The notes under the pieces were generated by a model, which did no database searches, was not told the origin of the DNA, and saw only the letters and a program-made list of their open reading frames with translations. 48,343 nucleotides of DNA, taken from positions 1 to 48,343 of the forward strand of contig DBCO01000012.1 of the NCBI GenBank assembly GCA_002293145.1, given 5' to 3'. The stretch's first letter is position 1. Each line of letters begins with the position of its first letter. This DNA comes from Akkermansiaceae bacterium UBA956 (GTDB taxonomy: Bacteria > Verrucomicrobiota > Verrucomicrobiia > Verrucomicrobiales > Akkermansiaceae). Made by a program: the position numbers and the translations under genes. Shown in pieces: positions 10,365 through 18,801 of the stretch.

Positions 10365-11140
10365 GCGTTTGTGTTTAACTTTTCGATTTTTGCTTCAATT
10401 TCTGCCCGCAAGCCGTCGAACACAGCTTGGGCACCCATACCATCTTCTAGCACGCCGACGGGTAAACCCTTAGCGCTGGCTCTCACAAAAATCCCATCGC
10501 GTGGCACGGTGGTTTGCAGGACCATGTTTAGCGGTAAAAGTTGACGCAATGCTTGTGCGGCCTCACGGCTCTCAGCTAGCTCATTTTGGACCATGGTCAG
10601 CACCACGCCGAGCACCAATAGCTTGGGATTGAGCATGCGGATGCGGCCAAGGCCTTCGAGCATTTTGGGCACCGAGCGCACGCCGAGTGGTTCAGATTGT
10701 TGTGGAATCAGCACCGCATCGGAGCAGGCTATCACATCGGCGCTGACGCCGAAAAGGCCAGCTGCGGTGTCGATCAGGCAAACTTGATAGCCCCGTGCAG
10801 CGACTGCGCGCATGAAGGCACGGCTGCGAGCGAGGTGAGCTCCAGCAATGCCACCGCCAGCCTCGTAATTGCTCGCCTGTCCAGCTGCGACTAGTGAAAA
10901 TGTCGATAAACGCGTAGGGACAATAAGTTTTTCGAGCGGCAGACCGGGATCTTCGAGAAAATCGTAAAATCCCGGCAGCATGCGTGATTGACGAGTCAGC
11001 GAGAGCCCCACAGACCCCTGTGGATCGGCGTCAACGAGAATAGTCCGCACTCCTGCTCTGGCGAACGCGTGCGCCAAATTAATTGCTACGGTGGTTTTTC
11101 CCACCCCTCCTTTTTGACTTGTTACGGCAATACTGATCAC
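10361..11140 (-). CDS. ParA-family ATPase
   Basis: A deviant Walker A ATPase. From the GTG at 11140 it opens VISIAVTSQKGGVGKTT, the normal ParA/Soj N terminus, followed by ILVDADPQGS and CLIDTAAGLFGVSADVIACSDAVLIP, the Walker B/switch region. The length of 259 residues suits a short ParA without an N-terminal DNA-binding domain. No parB or parS-like repeat is seen next to it, so it is more likely a positioning or orphan ParA than the chromosomal partition ATPase. It is coupled to the roadblock-like gene. The frame is open upstream to 11362, but that part overlaps the divergent gene and does not look coding. Confidence 0.85.
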   Translation of the reverse strand: MISIAVTSQKGGVGKTTVAINLAHAFARAGVRTILVDADPQGSVGLSLTRQSRMLPGFYDFLEDPGLPLEKLIVPTRLSTFSLVAAGQASNYEAGGGIAGAHLARSRAFMRAVAARGYQVCLIDTAAGLFGVSADVIACSDAVLIPQQSEPLGVRSVPKMLEGLGRIRMLNPKLLVLGVVLTMVQNELAESREAAQALRQLLPLNMVLQTTVPRDGIFVRASAKGLPVGVLEDGMGAQAVFDGLRAEIEAKIEKLNTNA

Positions 11141-11249
11141 AATTTGATGGGCAAAATCTGGCAAGATGATAGCTTGCTCTCGCGAGAGCGAAAGTCTTTT
11201 CTTTAAAATGCTCAAGACAGGCACAAAAAAATCTGTAAAATCCATCACC

Positions 11250-13439
11250 ATGATGTCCGCAACACCCAACGCTCCCCGCTTTTGCAGTATCGGATGCTTC
11301 AGATTAGGCATCTCCCGGGTATCGTGCCTCTTGTTTTTGCTCGCCAGTCTCGGCGCTTGCAAGAAAAACCACTTGGTATCTTCCGGACCACCACTCAGTT
11401 CACCCCGACTTACTACTCAAAATGCAAGCGATGGGCCCTCGCCAATCCTTCTCAGTCTTGGTTCATCAGCCATTTCGTGGCGTCAATTTACCCCTATTAC
11501 ACTGCAATATGCTCGAGAATCGCATAAAATGTTGCTCGTTTACGTGAGTTCCACCCAGCAAATGGAGGCTACCAATGTGTTCGATGCTATTCTGCGAGAC
11601 CCGCAAACGGTGCGCGAAATCAACGATCAATTTGTGCCTGTGCTCGTCGATGGCGATGCGAATCGCGAAATGGGAATTCTCGCCGCCATGTTGTGCAGCG
11701 AAATCAAAAAACCCGTGTCGTTTCCTTTTATGATGTGGCTGACCGCCGAGGGCAATCCCGTGGCATGGCTTCCACTCGACTCGTATGCCGCAGAAGATGA
11801 AATTATCAGTCGCATTCAGCAGTCGCAAAGTGTCGTCATCAACATGTGGAACACGGACCGCGAGTATATCGAGAAAAATTCCGCCTCGGATAACGCGAAT
11901 CGCCGCGAGCGTTACAAAGCTCCTACATTTAAGACATCATTGCCCTCGGAAAATCAAGCGTTGCTGATGGGCGTGTTTCGTCAACTGCACTCGCAGTTTG
12001 ATCACTTCAGTGGGAACATTGATGGCATGGGCTCCCTGTTGCTGACATCCATTCAAGAGTGTTTCACCCAAGTGGCATCGCACCCAGCTCTCGATGAAAT
12101 GACGCGGCAGCGAGCTCGCACTGTGATCTCGGGGAACGCACGGGCCCTCTTGAGCTCAGCTGCTGTTGATGCAATCGATGGCGGATTCTACACCTCTCGC
12201 AGTGATGCGAATTGGTCCACTGTCACGCGCGATCGTAATGGACTGATGCAAACGCGGGCGATTCAGAGCTTCGCGATGATCGGACAAGCACTCGATGATG
12301 CCAGTATTCTTTCGGCTGCCGAAAAAGCGATGCAATTTCATGAAGCGAACTTTGCGCTCGATGGTGGGCTTTATGCCAACATCGCGGCGATTTCGTTGAT
12401 GCCAAAAGAAGCACAATGCTGGAGTATCGAAACCTTGAAGGCTACGCTCGCGGCCTCGGAGTATGCCCTGCTCAAGTACCATTATGATTGGCAGGATATG
12501 GGAAATGTCCCACCGGAGAGCGATCCGAAGCGAGAGTTCTTTCGGCTCAATTTGCTCGTGCCCAAGCATGATCTTGCGGATAGTGCGGCCCATCAATCGA
12601 TCACAGCTCAGCAAGCGCAAGCCTTACTCAACAGCGCGCATGCCAAGCTCTCCGTAGCGCGCAAGAAATTACTGGAAACCTCCGTGCTGCCTCCCAAAGT
12701 GGCGCAGGCGCAAGTTACGTTGGCAACCGCAAGTGCCTATGCCTCGCTCTTTGCCGCTACGGGCAAGGAAGAATATCGCGCTAAAGCGGTCACGATTTTT
12801 GCCGCCTTCCGCCGAGCATTCCATCATGAGGATGGGATACATTTTTTTCAAGATTCGCTGTATCCCACCACCACCTTGGCGCGCGCAGGGTTGATTGCCT
12901 TGGCTCAACAAACTGCGCTGGATGTGTATGATATCACGCTCGATGAAGCTGCTCTGACGTATGGCGATTCCCTCTCGGACACGCTGGTGCAAGATTATCT
13001 TCTCGACGGCAATATCGAGGAAGTGCCGCGCTCAGCACGTTTCATTAATCTCCCCATCACCGATCAATCGATGATTTTTGACAAGTCCACCGTCGGCTTG
13101 GTAAAACAAAACTTGGTGCGCTTGCGTCACCTATCGCGCGAGGTACCAGCGAGTCTTTACCAAGCAGCGCAAATCAACGTAGAAAAAATTGAGCAATCAC
13201 CCTTGATCCACAGTGATTACTTGTTAGGCTTGCTCTATCAGGAAAATCATGCCATCATTAGCCTACCTGCTGATGTAGATGATGAAGTCCGCCAAGCCAT
13301 TACACGCTTGCCCTTGCGCCTTTTCTCCCGTAAGCTCACCCCCGGCAACGGCGGCAAAGTCATCTACTCACTTCATCGCGCCGATGATGTCACCATCACC
13401 GATGCCGCCGCCATCAAGGCGCTCGATCAGCCGAAATAA
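11250..13439 (+). CDS. DUF255/YyaL-like lipoprotein with a degenerate thioredoxin domain
   Basis: A signal peptide ends in the lipobox LGAC (about residue 37), so this is probably a lipoprotein. The next 130 residues follow the thioredoxin-like module of DUF255/SPATA20 proteins: SAISWRQFTPITLQYARESHKMLLVYVSS, FDAILRDPQTVREINDQFVPVLVDGD and FPFMMWLTAEGNPVAW. The family's redox ChwC motif is replaced by STQQM, so there is no redox cysteine pair. The remainder is helical and repeats like the family's alpha/alpha barrel (DAIDGGFYTSRSDANWSTV). Function is unknown. Starts at 11208, 11250 or 11253 are all possible; 11250 puts the signal near the N terminus. hisB follows after 17 bases. Confidence 0.7.
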   Translation: MMSATPNAPRFCSIGCFRLGISRVSCLLFLLASLGACKKNHLVSSGPPLSSPRLTTQNASDGPSPILLSLGSSAISWRQFTPITLQYARESHKMLLVYVSSTQQMEATNVFDAILRDPQTVREINDQFVPVLVDGDANREMGILAAMLCSEIKKPVSFPFMMWLTAEGNPVAWLPLDSYAAEDEIISRIQQSQSVVINMWNTDREYIEKNSASDNANRRERYKAPTFKTSLPSENQALLMGVFRQLHSQFDHFSGNIDGMGSLLLTSIQECFTQVASHPALDEMTRQRARTVISGNARALLSSAAVDAIDGGFYTSRSDANWSTVTRDRNGLMQTRAIQSFAMIGQALDDASILSAAEKAMQFHEANFALDGGLYANIAAISLMPKEAQCWSIETLKATLAASEYALLKYHYDWQDMGNVPPESDPKREFFRLNLLVPKHDLADSAAHQSITAQQAQALLNSAHAKLSVARKKLLETSVLPPKVAQAQVTLATASAYASLFAATGKEEYRAKAVTIFAAFRRAFHHEDGIHFFQDSLYPTTTLARAGLIALAQQTALDVYDITLDEAALTYGDSLSDTLVQDYLLDGNIEEVPRSARFINLPITDQSMIFDKSTVGLVKQNLVRLRHLSREVPASLYQAAQINVEKIEQSPLIHSDYLLGLLYQENHAIISLPADVDDEVRQAITRLPLRLFSRKLTPGNGGKVIYSLHRADDVTITDAAAIKALDQPK

Positions 13440-13456
13440 TCGCACCTCATTTTCTT

Positions 13457-14044
13457 ATGTCACGCACTTCCACACAATCGCGCAAAACCGCAGAAACTGA
13501 CATTCAGCTCAGCCTCGATCTCGATGGCTCGGGCGTTTCCACCATCGATACCGGACACGGCTTCTTCGATCACATGCTCACACTTTTTTCGCGTCACAGT
13601 CTGATTGACCTCAAGATCAAGACGGTGGGTGATTTGCACATTGATGCTCATCACACGGTGGAAGATACGGCCATTGTGCTGGGCGATGCGTTGCGCGAGG
13701 CTCTCGGCACCAAGGCTGGCATCAGTCGCTATGGACATGCGTATTTGCCCATGGACGAGACGCTTGCCCGCGTTGTCATCGATCTCTCGAATCGTCCATT
13801 TCTCGAATTCCGCACGCCACTGCAAACAGCATCGGCACCGAATTTTCCTCTGACATTGACCGAAGAATTTTGCCGTGCACTTGCTGCGAATTTACGCTGC
13901 AATTTGCACGTCGAGTTACTCTACGGGCGCGATGGGCACCACATTGCTGAAGCGATTTTTAAAGGCATCGCCCGCGCACTGCGCAGCGCCGTAGCCATCG
14001 ATCCACGCGTCAAAGGAGTGCCCTCGACGAAAGAAGCTCTCTGA
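13457..14044 (+). CDS. hisB: Imidazoleglycerol-phosphate dehydratase
   Basis: This is the sixth step of histidine synthesis, dehydrating imidazole glycerol phosphate to imidazole acetol phosphate. Residues TGHGFFDHMLTLFSRHS and DLHIDAHHTVEDTAIVLGDAL carry the paired manganese-binding histidines and acidic residues, repeated as YGRDGHHIAEAIFKGIARAL. It is the monofunctional 195-residue form without a histidinol phosphatase domain. hisH follows after 10 bases, so the two are co-transcribed. Confidence 0.96.
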   Translation: MSRTSTQSRKTAETDIQLSLDLDGSGVSTIDTGHGFFDHMLTLFSRHSLIDLKIKTVGDLHIDAHHTVEDTAIVLGDALREALGTKAGISRYGHAYLPMDETLARVVIDLSNRPFLEFRTPLQTASAPNFPLTLTEEFCRALAANLRCNLHVELLYGRDGHHIAEAIFKGIARALRSAVAIDPRVKGVPSTKEAL

Positions 14045-14054
14045 TTCGCCGACC

Positions 14055-14690
14055 ATGTCTACCACCGTTTTGATCGACTATGGCGCTGGCAATTTGCGCA
14101 GCGTGGCCAACGCCTTGCAAAGCCTCGATGCAGATGTGCTCATCGTCAGCAGCGCTGCGGAGTTTCCTGCAAATCCAGCGCGTGTCATTTTGCCGGGGGT
14201 CGGTTCTTTTGGCGATTCCATGGAGGAACTTTGCCGTCGCGGCCTCGATGAGCCTGTGCGTCGTTGCCTCTCCTCTGGCGTGCCATTTCTCGGCATTTGC
14301 GTCGGCTACCAAATGCTCTTCGATAGCAGCGAGGAAAGCCCTGGTATTCCTGGTCTTGGCATCCTCAAGGGACAAGTGAAGCGCTTTTTGCCTGGCAAAA
14401 AAGTCCCACACATGGGCTGGAATTCCACGGCTCTCACCCATCCCGATCACCCTTGTTGGGCAGGGCTTGATGCAGAGCCATACTTCTACTTTGTGCACTC
14501 GTATTTCCCTGTGCCCGAGGAGCCAAGCATCATTGCCGCGGTCACCGAGTATGAGGAAAAATTCGCCGCCGCTGTGATTCGCGATCACCTGTGGGCGGTG
14601 CAGTTTCACCCGGAAAAAAGCCAAGATAGTGGATTGCAATTGATCCGCAATTTCCTGCAACAATCTGCTCCCGCATCGTGCACGATCTGA
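14055..14690 (+). CDS. hisH: Imidazole glycerol phosphate synthase, glutamine amidotransferase subunit
   Basis: A class I glutamine amidotransferase that supplies ammonia to HisF. The N terminus VLIDYGAGNLRSVANAL is typical, the nucleophile lies in FLGICVGYQML (Cys82), and the His-Glu pair is in AVQFHPEKS. At 211 residues it is full length. hisF and hisA are not in this window. The downstream methyltransferase gene overlaps its last codons. Confidence 0.96.
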   Translation: MSTTVLIDYGAGNLRSVANALQSLDADVLIVSSAAEFPANPARVILPGVGSFGDSMEELCRRGLDEPVRRCLSSGVPFLGICVGYQMLFDSSEESPGIPGLGILKGQVKRFLPGKKVPHMGWNSTALTHPDHPCWAGLDAEPYFYFVHSYFPVPEEPSIIAAVTEYEEKFAAAVIRDHLWAVQFHPEKSQDSGLQLIRNFLQQSAPASCTI

Positions 14691-15712
14691 TCCGCATCTC
14701 CGAGGTTTTTTCCGAACATCATGCGGAAATCCTGAAACGTCTCGATGCCGCGGGTGCGAAAAAACTGGGCACGGAATATTATCTTTTGCCCGGGCCTATG
14801 CCTGCGTCGGAACTCTCGCTGTTCGTGCGTTGGCAAATGCCGATCCATCACAGTTGGCCCTGTTCCCCCGAAAAGACTGAGCATTTTCTCGATAAGGCTT
14901 GTTATGCGTTGGAGCAAAAATGCGCCGCCGCTGGTGTGCTGCAAGTGATGGTGAGTCCGCTGATCTCAGGCTCACCGCATCCGTTTTTTAAGAAACTTGC
15001 CACCGCGTTGCGACAACGCTTGATGGCCTCATTGTTAGAGAAAAAAGCCAAAATCGACCCCGAGGAACAGAATCCGCAGGATCTCACCTTGTTTTGCCTC
15101 GTAGGCAAAGAAGGACTCTTCGCCAGCATTGCTACGCCGCGCGACTGCGGGGGATTTTATGCCGGCGGCAGCAAATACATCAGCCACAATGCCGCGCACA
15201 GCATCAGTCGTGCGGGTGCCAAAATCGCCGAGGCTTTGCATTTTCTTCGGCTGCATCATCCTGCTTTGCCAGAAACCACACACTGGCTCGAACTCGGCGC
15301 CAGCCCTGGCGGGATGACGGCAGAATTGTTAGAGCGAGGCTATCGTGTCACAGCTGTTGACCGCGCGCCGATGGATCCACGCATCAGCTCCCATCCTCGA
15401 CTCTCGTGCTACGCAGAAAATGCCGCTGCATTTTTCCCGCCGCGTGGCGAACGCTATGATGCGCTACTCTGCGACATGAATGGCCCCGCGCGCGAGTCCT
15501 TTGCCATCGTCGCCGCGAAGCTTCCGTATCTAGAATCCGGAGCGCTGATCATTTTCACTCTCAAAACGCACAAGACTGGATCGCTCGATGAATGGTTAGA
15601 GTTGCGACGCCACGTGCAACGCGATGCCACCGCTGCCGGACTGCGCAGCATCGCACACACCCATCTCACCTACAATCGCCACGAGTTCACCCTCATCTGG
15701 CGCAAGGGTTGA
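14678..15712 (+). CDS. RlmM-like 23S rRNA 2'-O-methyltransferase
   Basis: A 344-residue protein whose C-terminal half is a Rossmann methyltransferase of the FtsJ/RlmM type: the SAM loop WLELGASPGGMTAELLERG, then VTAVDRAPMD, ALLCDMNGPA and ALIIFTLKTHK, giving the K-D-K-E-like layout of 2'-O-ribose methyltransferases. The N-terminal half has no clear motif but fits the THUMP-containing region of RlmM, which modifies C2498 of 23S rRNA. The GTG at 14678 overlaps the end of hisH by 13 bases, giving translational coupling. Specificity for C2498 is inferred from the family only. Confidence 0.78.
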   Translation: MHDLIRISEVFSEHHAEILKRLDAAGAKKLGTEYYLLPGPMPASELSLFVRWQMPIHHSWPCSPEKTEHFLDKACYALEQKCAAAGVLQVMVSPLISGSPHPFFKKLATALRQRLMASLLEKKAKIDPEEQNPQDLTLFCLVGKEGLFASIATPRDCGGFYAGGSKYISHNAAHSISRAGAKIAEALHFLRLHHPALPETTHWLELGASPGGMTAELLERGYRVTAVDRAPMDPRISSHPRLSCYAENAAAFFPPRGERYDALLCDMNGPARESFAIVAAKLPYLESGALIIFTLKTHKTGSLDEWLELRRHVQRDATAAGLRSIAHTHLTYNRHEFTLIWRKG

Positions 15713-15750
15713 TGTAAGTCACAAAAATGGGCATTTCCCTCGATACGGAT

Positions 15751-15782
15751 TAGGCAAATGTGTCCGCTAATGATTTAGCCTA
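15751..15782 (+). promoter_or_regulatory. Imperfect inverted repeat upstream of hicB, possible operator
   Basis: TAGGCAAAT (15751-15759) and ATTTAGCCTA (15773-15782) are near-complementary arms around a 13-nt spacer, ending 5 bases before the hicB ATG. Position and symmetry suit an autoregulatory site. The encoded HicB is short and appears to lack a DNA-binding tail, so another repressor may be needed. Confidence 0.35.
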
Positions 15783-15787
15783 GCGCT

Positions 15788-16003
15788 ATGAAAAAAGAAT
15801 TCAACGTCATCATCGAGAAGGATTCGGCAGGATACCTTGTTGCTAGTGTGCCTCAGTTGCCAGGTTGTCACACCCAGGCGAAAACTCTTGAATCCTTCTT
15901 GATTCGCATCAAAGAGGCGATGGAACTGTGTGTGGAGGAATACGGAATTGTTTCTGAACCTAACGACTTTATGAGCATTCAAAAAGTGTGCATAGATGCA
16001 TGA
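15788..16003 (+). CDS. hicB: HicB-family antitoxin
   Basis: A 71-residue HicB-like protein with the degraded RNase H-like fold signature GYLVASVPQLPGCHTQAKTLESFLIRIKEAMELCVEEYG. It should neutralise the adjacent HicA. It ends soon after the core domain, without the C-terminal ribbon-helix-helix or HTH region of longer HicB proteins. Its stop overlaps the hicA start (ATGA). The order here is antitoxin first; hicA-hicB is more usual. Confidence 0.88.
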   Translation: MKKEFNVIIEKDSAGYLVASVPQLPGCHTQAKTLESFLIRIKEAMELCVEEYGIVSEPNDFMSIQKVCIDA

Positions 16004-16218
16004 GCAACAAGTATCCAAAGATATCTGGTCGCGAGCGGATAAAAAATCTCGGGAAGTTTGAATTTGATCTGGCGAGGATTAAAGGAAGCCATCATTTCTT
16101 GACGCACCCTGAAGGTAGAGCAACTGTGGTTCCTGTGCACAGGGGTAAGTGTGACGGACCAGGCTTACTGCATAAAATTTTGAAAGACACTGAAATTGAA
16201 ATCAGCAAGATGAAGTAG
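16000..16218 (+). CDS. hicA: HicA-family mRNA interferase toxin
   Basis: A 72-residue toxin with a double-stranded RNA-binding-like fold. The segment RIKGSHHFLTHPEGRATVVPVHRGK carries the catalytic histidine region (GSHH) and the conserved VPVH, followed by the closing helix GLLHKILKDTEIEI. HicA cleaves mRNA until bound by HicB. The ATG at 16000 overlaps the hicB stop; an in-frame ATG at 15988 lies inside hicB and is less likely. Confidence 0.88.
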   Translation: MSNKYPKISGRERIKNLGKFEFDLARIKGSHHFLTHPEGRATVVPVHRGKCDGPGLLHKILKDTEIEISKMK

Positions 16219-16295
16219 CATAAGGCTCAAGCAAATTTCTTCATTCTTCAGACCTTAACGTCTTTGCAACAAGAGCGTTAACCCTATTTTTCCAT

Positions 16296-16556
16296 TCACT
16301 TCTCATCTGGAAAATCCATTTCCACCCACTCATCTGAGCGCTTTTCATTGTAGTGAGCTAAGGCTAGCACAATGCAAATTCCTAGCACTCCGAAGCTGAT
16401 TTCAAGAATGATCGGCGTGGTGATGATGTGAAAAATGCGCGCGCAAATCCCTCCGATCGGGTCGGGCAAAAAGCGTGCAGCCCACAGCCCCACCAATGCG
16501 AACATGATGAATCCGATGATTAGAAAGGCTGAGAGGAGTTGCTTGCGGCGTGTCAT
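16296..16556 (-). CDS. Small membrane protein of unknown function
   Basis: An 86-residue protein with two hydrophobic segments, LLSAFLIIGFIMFALVGLWAA and IILEISFGVLGICIVLALA, and an acidic C-terminal tail. I recognise no family. It lies 15 bases downstream of proS on the same strand and may be read with it. The uninterrupted frame, membrane pattern and tight spacing support a real gene. Confidence 0.6.
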   Translation of the reverse strand: MTRRKQLLSAFLIIGFIMFALVGLWAARFLPDPIGGICARIFHIITTPIILEISFGVLGICIVLALAHYNEKRSDEWVEMDFPDEK

Positions 16557-16571
16557 GATAAAAGATTCGGG

Positions 16572-18101
16572 TTAGTAGCTACGGCCCCAAATCGCCATGC
16601 GGGCACCGGCTTGGCTTGTGAGGATACAGTTTGCCGTAGCAGGTGCTTGCGGCAAGGCAACATCTTCGAGTGGCAGGCAGCGAATGGTGATTTTGTGTTT
16701 TTTGGCGAGTATGTCTTCTTCCTCGGCCGTGCCGCTCCAAGGAGTCAACAACCAGCAAGGGTTTTCGCTCGACCAATGAGCGTGAAACTCATCGAGGTTG
16801 TCACAATAGCGGATGTTTTCATCGCGAAGTGTGGTCGCTCGGGCGAGGATAGTTTGATGAATCGAGGCGAGAATTTCCACCGCCTCGCGGATGAATTCTT
16901 CTTTGTCGATGAAAGATTTTTCGTGCGATGCTTGATCGCGACGCGACATCGCCACCTTGCGGGATTCGAGATCGCGCGGGCCAATTTCGATGCGGATGGG
17001 CACACCTTTTTTTACCCACTCCCACTTTTTGACACCACCACCGACGTCGCGGGCATCGACGTGCACGCGGAGGGGATCGCCGTGGTAAAGCTGATTGCGC
17101 AAGGTGCTGGCAAGTGCTTGGCAGGCATCGATTACGGCATCTTTGGTGTCTTCTTTGGGCGTTACGGGAATGATCACGATCTGCTGCGTGGCGACGCGAG
17201 GTGGCAGGATCAGGCCATCGTCATCGGAGTGGGCCATAATCAGCGTGCCGATCATGCGCGTGGACACACCCCATGAGGTGGTGTGGACGTGTTGGATCGA
17301 GCCGTCACGACCGGTGAACTTGATGTCTTGAGCTTTGGAGAAATTTTGTCCCAAGTAGTGCGAGGTTCCTGCTTGGATGGCCTTTTTGTCCTGCACCATG
17401 GCTTCGACTGTGAGTGTCATCTCGGCACCTGGGAATCTCTCATTCTCAGTTTTTTCACCGGGAATCACTGGGATCGCGAGGTGATCGCGGAGAAATGCCT
17501 CGTATTCCCGATGCATCAATCGCGTCTCGACAATGGCTTCCTCTTGGGTTTCGTGCGCGGTATGTCCTTCTTGCCAGAGAAACTCAGCGGTGCGTAGGAA
17601 CATGCGTGGACGCATTTCCCAACGCATCACGTTCGCCCACTGATTGATCAAAAGCGGCAGATCGCGATAGGAGTTCACCCAACGCGCGAATGCGGCACCG
17701 ATGATGGTTTCGGAGGTAGGGCGGATCACATAAGGTTCGTCCAGTTTTCCGGTAGGAATCATCTTGGTCTTGCCGGTCACTTCGTCCTTCACGATTTCCA
17801 GTCGATGGTGCGTGACCACAGCACACTCGGTGGCAAATCCTTCCGCGTGGTCGGCTTCTTTTTCGAGATAGGAAAGGGGAATCAGCAACGGGAAGTACGC
17901 GTTTTGGTGCCCAGTGACCTTGAAGCGTCGGTCGAGTTGTTGCTGAATCAATTCCCATATGCCATAGCCCCACGGCTTGATCACCATGCATCCACGGGTT
18001 TCCGAATTCTCTGCAAGATCCGCGCCGCGGATGACTTGCTGGTACCATTCGGGAAAATTTTCTTGGCGTGTGGGAGTGATGGCTGATTTCGCGTCTGACA
18101 T
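16572..18101 (-). CDS. proS: Prolyl-tRNA synthetase (archaeal/eukaryote-like type)
   Basis: A class II aminoacyl-tRNA synthetase that charges tRNA-Pro. MVIKPWGYGIWELIQQQLDRRF is motif 1, the proline/ATP site has the TSE of VIRPTSETIIGAAF, and motif 2 is RWEMRPRMFLRTAEFLWQEGHTAH. There is no inserted editing domain, and the anticodon-binding domain is followed by the zinc-like C-terminal extension, ending RSY. At 509 residues it is the short ProS type 3 rather than the 570-residue bacterial type. It is divergent from the tRNA-Arg gene. Confidence 0.95.
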   Translation of the reverse strand: MSDAKSAITPTRQENFPEWYQQVIRGADLAENSETRGCMVIKPWGYGIWELIQQQLDRRFKVTGHQNAYFPLLIPLSYLEKEADHAEGFATECAVVTHHRLEIVKDEVTGKTKMIPTGKLDEPYVIRPTSETIIGAAFARWVNSYRDLPLLINQWANVMRWEMRPRMFLRTAEFLWQEGHTAHETQEEAIVETRLMHREYEAFLRDHLAIPVIPGEKTENERFPGAEMTLTVEAMVQDKKAIQAGTSHYLGQNFSKAQDIKFTGRDGSIQHVHTTSWGVSTRMIGTLIMAHSDDDGLILPPRVATQQIVIIPVTPKEDTKDAVIDACQALASTLRNQLYHGDPLRVHVDARDVGGGVKKWEWVKKGVPIRIEIGPRDLESRKVAMSRRDQASHEKSFIDKEEFIREAVEILASIHQTILARATTLRDENIRYCDNLDEFHAHWSSENPCWLLTPWSGTAEEEDILAKKHKITIRCLPLEDVALPQAPATANCILTSQAGARMAIWGRSY

Positions 18102-18240
18102 AGTTTTGGGAGGTCATTCTACCACAGAGCGCCGGAAAAATCACGGCTTATTTGCGGGTGATTTTTGCTATTCTCAAAACCGATGCTTGCCAGATGGGGG
18201 ATCATGGGTCTAGGATGCTCTTCCCCACCATGATGATCAT

Positions 18241-18312
18241 GGGCCCGTAGTCCAATGGATAGGACGATGGTCTCCGAAGCCGTAGGTACAGGTTCGATTC
18301 CTGTCGGGCCCA
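18241..18312 (+). tRNA. tRNA-Arg (anticodon CCG)
   Basis: The cloverleaf folds completely: acceptor GGGCCCG/CGGGCCC, D stem GTCC/GGAC, anticodon stem ATGGT/GCCGT with loop CTCCGAA, T stem ACAGG/CCTGT with loop TTCGATT, discriminator A. The anticodon CCG (18274-18276) reads CGG. The CCA end is not encoded. A 9-nt direct repeat GATCATGGG occurs at 18200-18208 and 18235-18243, overlapping the tRNA 5' end. A truncated dehydrogenase gene begins 10 bases after the tRNA. Confidence 0.96.
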
Positions 18313-18322
18313 CTTTTCATTC

Positions 18323-18754
18323 ATGCTTTCAAATGATGTGCAAATGCTATGTATGCCGTGTGATATTCTCGCTCCAGCTGCCTTGGACCGAGTGATCGAT
18401 GCAGGCAATGCGGCTCGACTGCATTGTAAAATCCTCGCTGTGGGCGCCAATGGGCCGACTACGCCTGAGGCCGATCGGATTATTGCGGAGCGCGGCGATA
18501 TTTTTGTCATTACCGATATCTTGTGCAACGCCGGCGGCGTGACCGTGTCGTATTTCGAGTGGGTGCAAAATTTTCAACGCATTCAATGGAATGAACGTGA
18601 GGTGATTACGAAGCTGGAAACGATGATGCAGCGGGCATTTGAAAAAGTGACAAGTTTTGCAGAGTGCTATAAAACCGATCAGCGAACTGCGTCTCAAGCG
18701 ATTGCGATCAAAACGGTCGCCGATGCGAAAGCACTGCGTGGATTGTTTCCGTGA
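18323..18754 (+). pseudogene. C-terminal fragment of NAD(P)-glutamate dehydrogenase
   Basis: The 143-residue frame matches only the last third of Glu/Leu/Phe/Val dehydrogenases: CDILAPAALDRVIDAGNA, ANGPTTPEADRIIAERGD and ILCNAGGVTVSYFEWVQNFQ. The substrate domain with the catalytic lysine and the dinucleotide-binding loop are absent. Two usually invariant sites differ (the Glu of the EGANGPTTP motif is Val, and the Pro before DIL is Thr), fitting decay. It starts 10 bases after tRNA-Arg, which suggests a tRNA-associated integration or deletion removed the 5' part. No intact copy is in the window. Confidence 0.8.
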
Positions 18755-18801
18755 TTCGAGTCCATTCTTGCCAGTATCGCGAAACTGTGTAGTCTCAGCC
18801 C

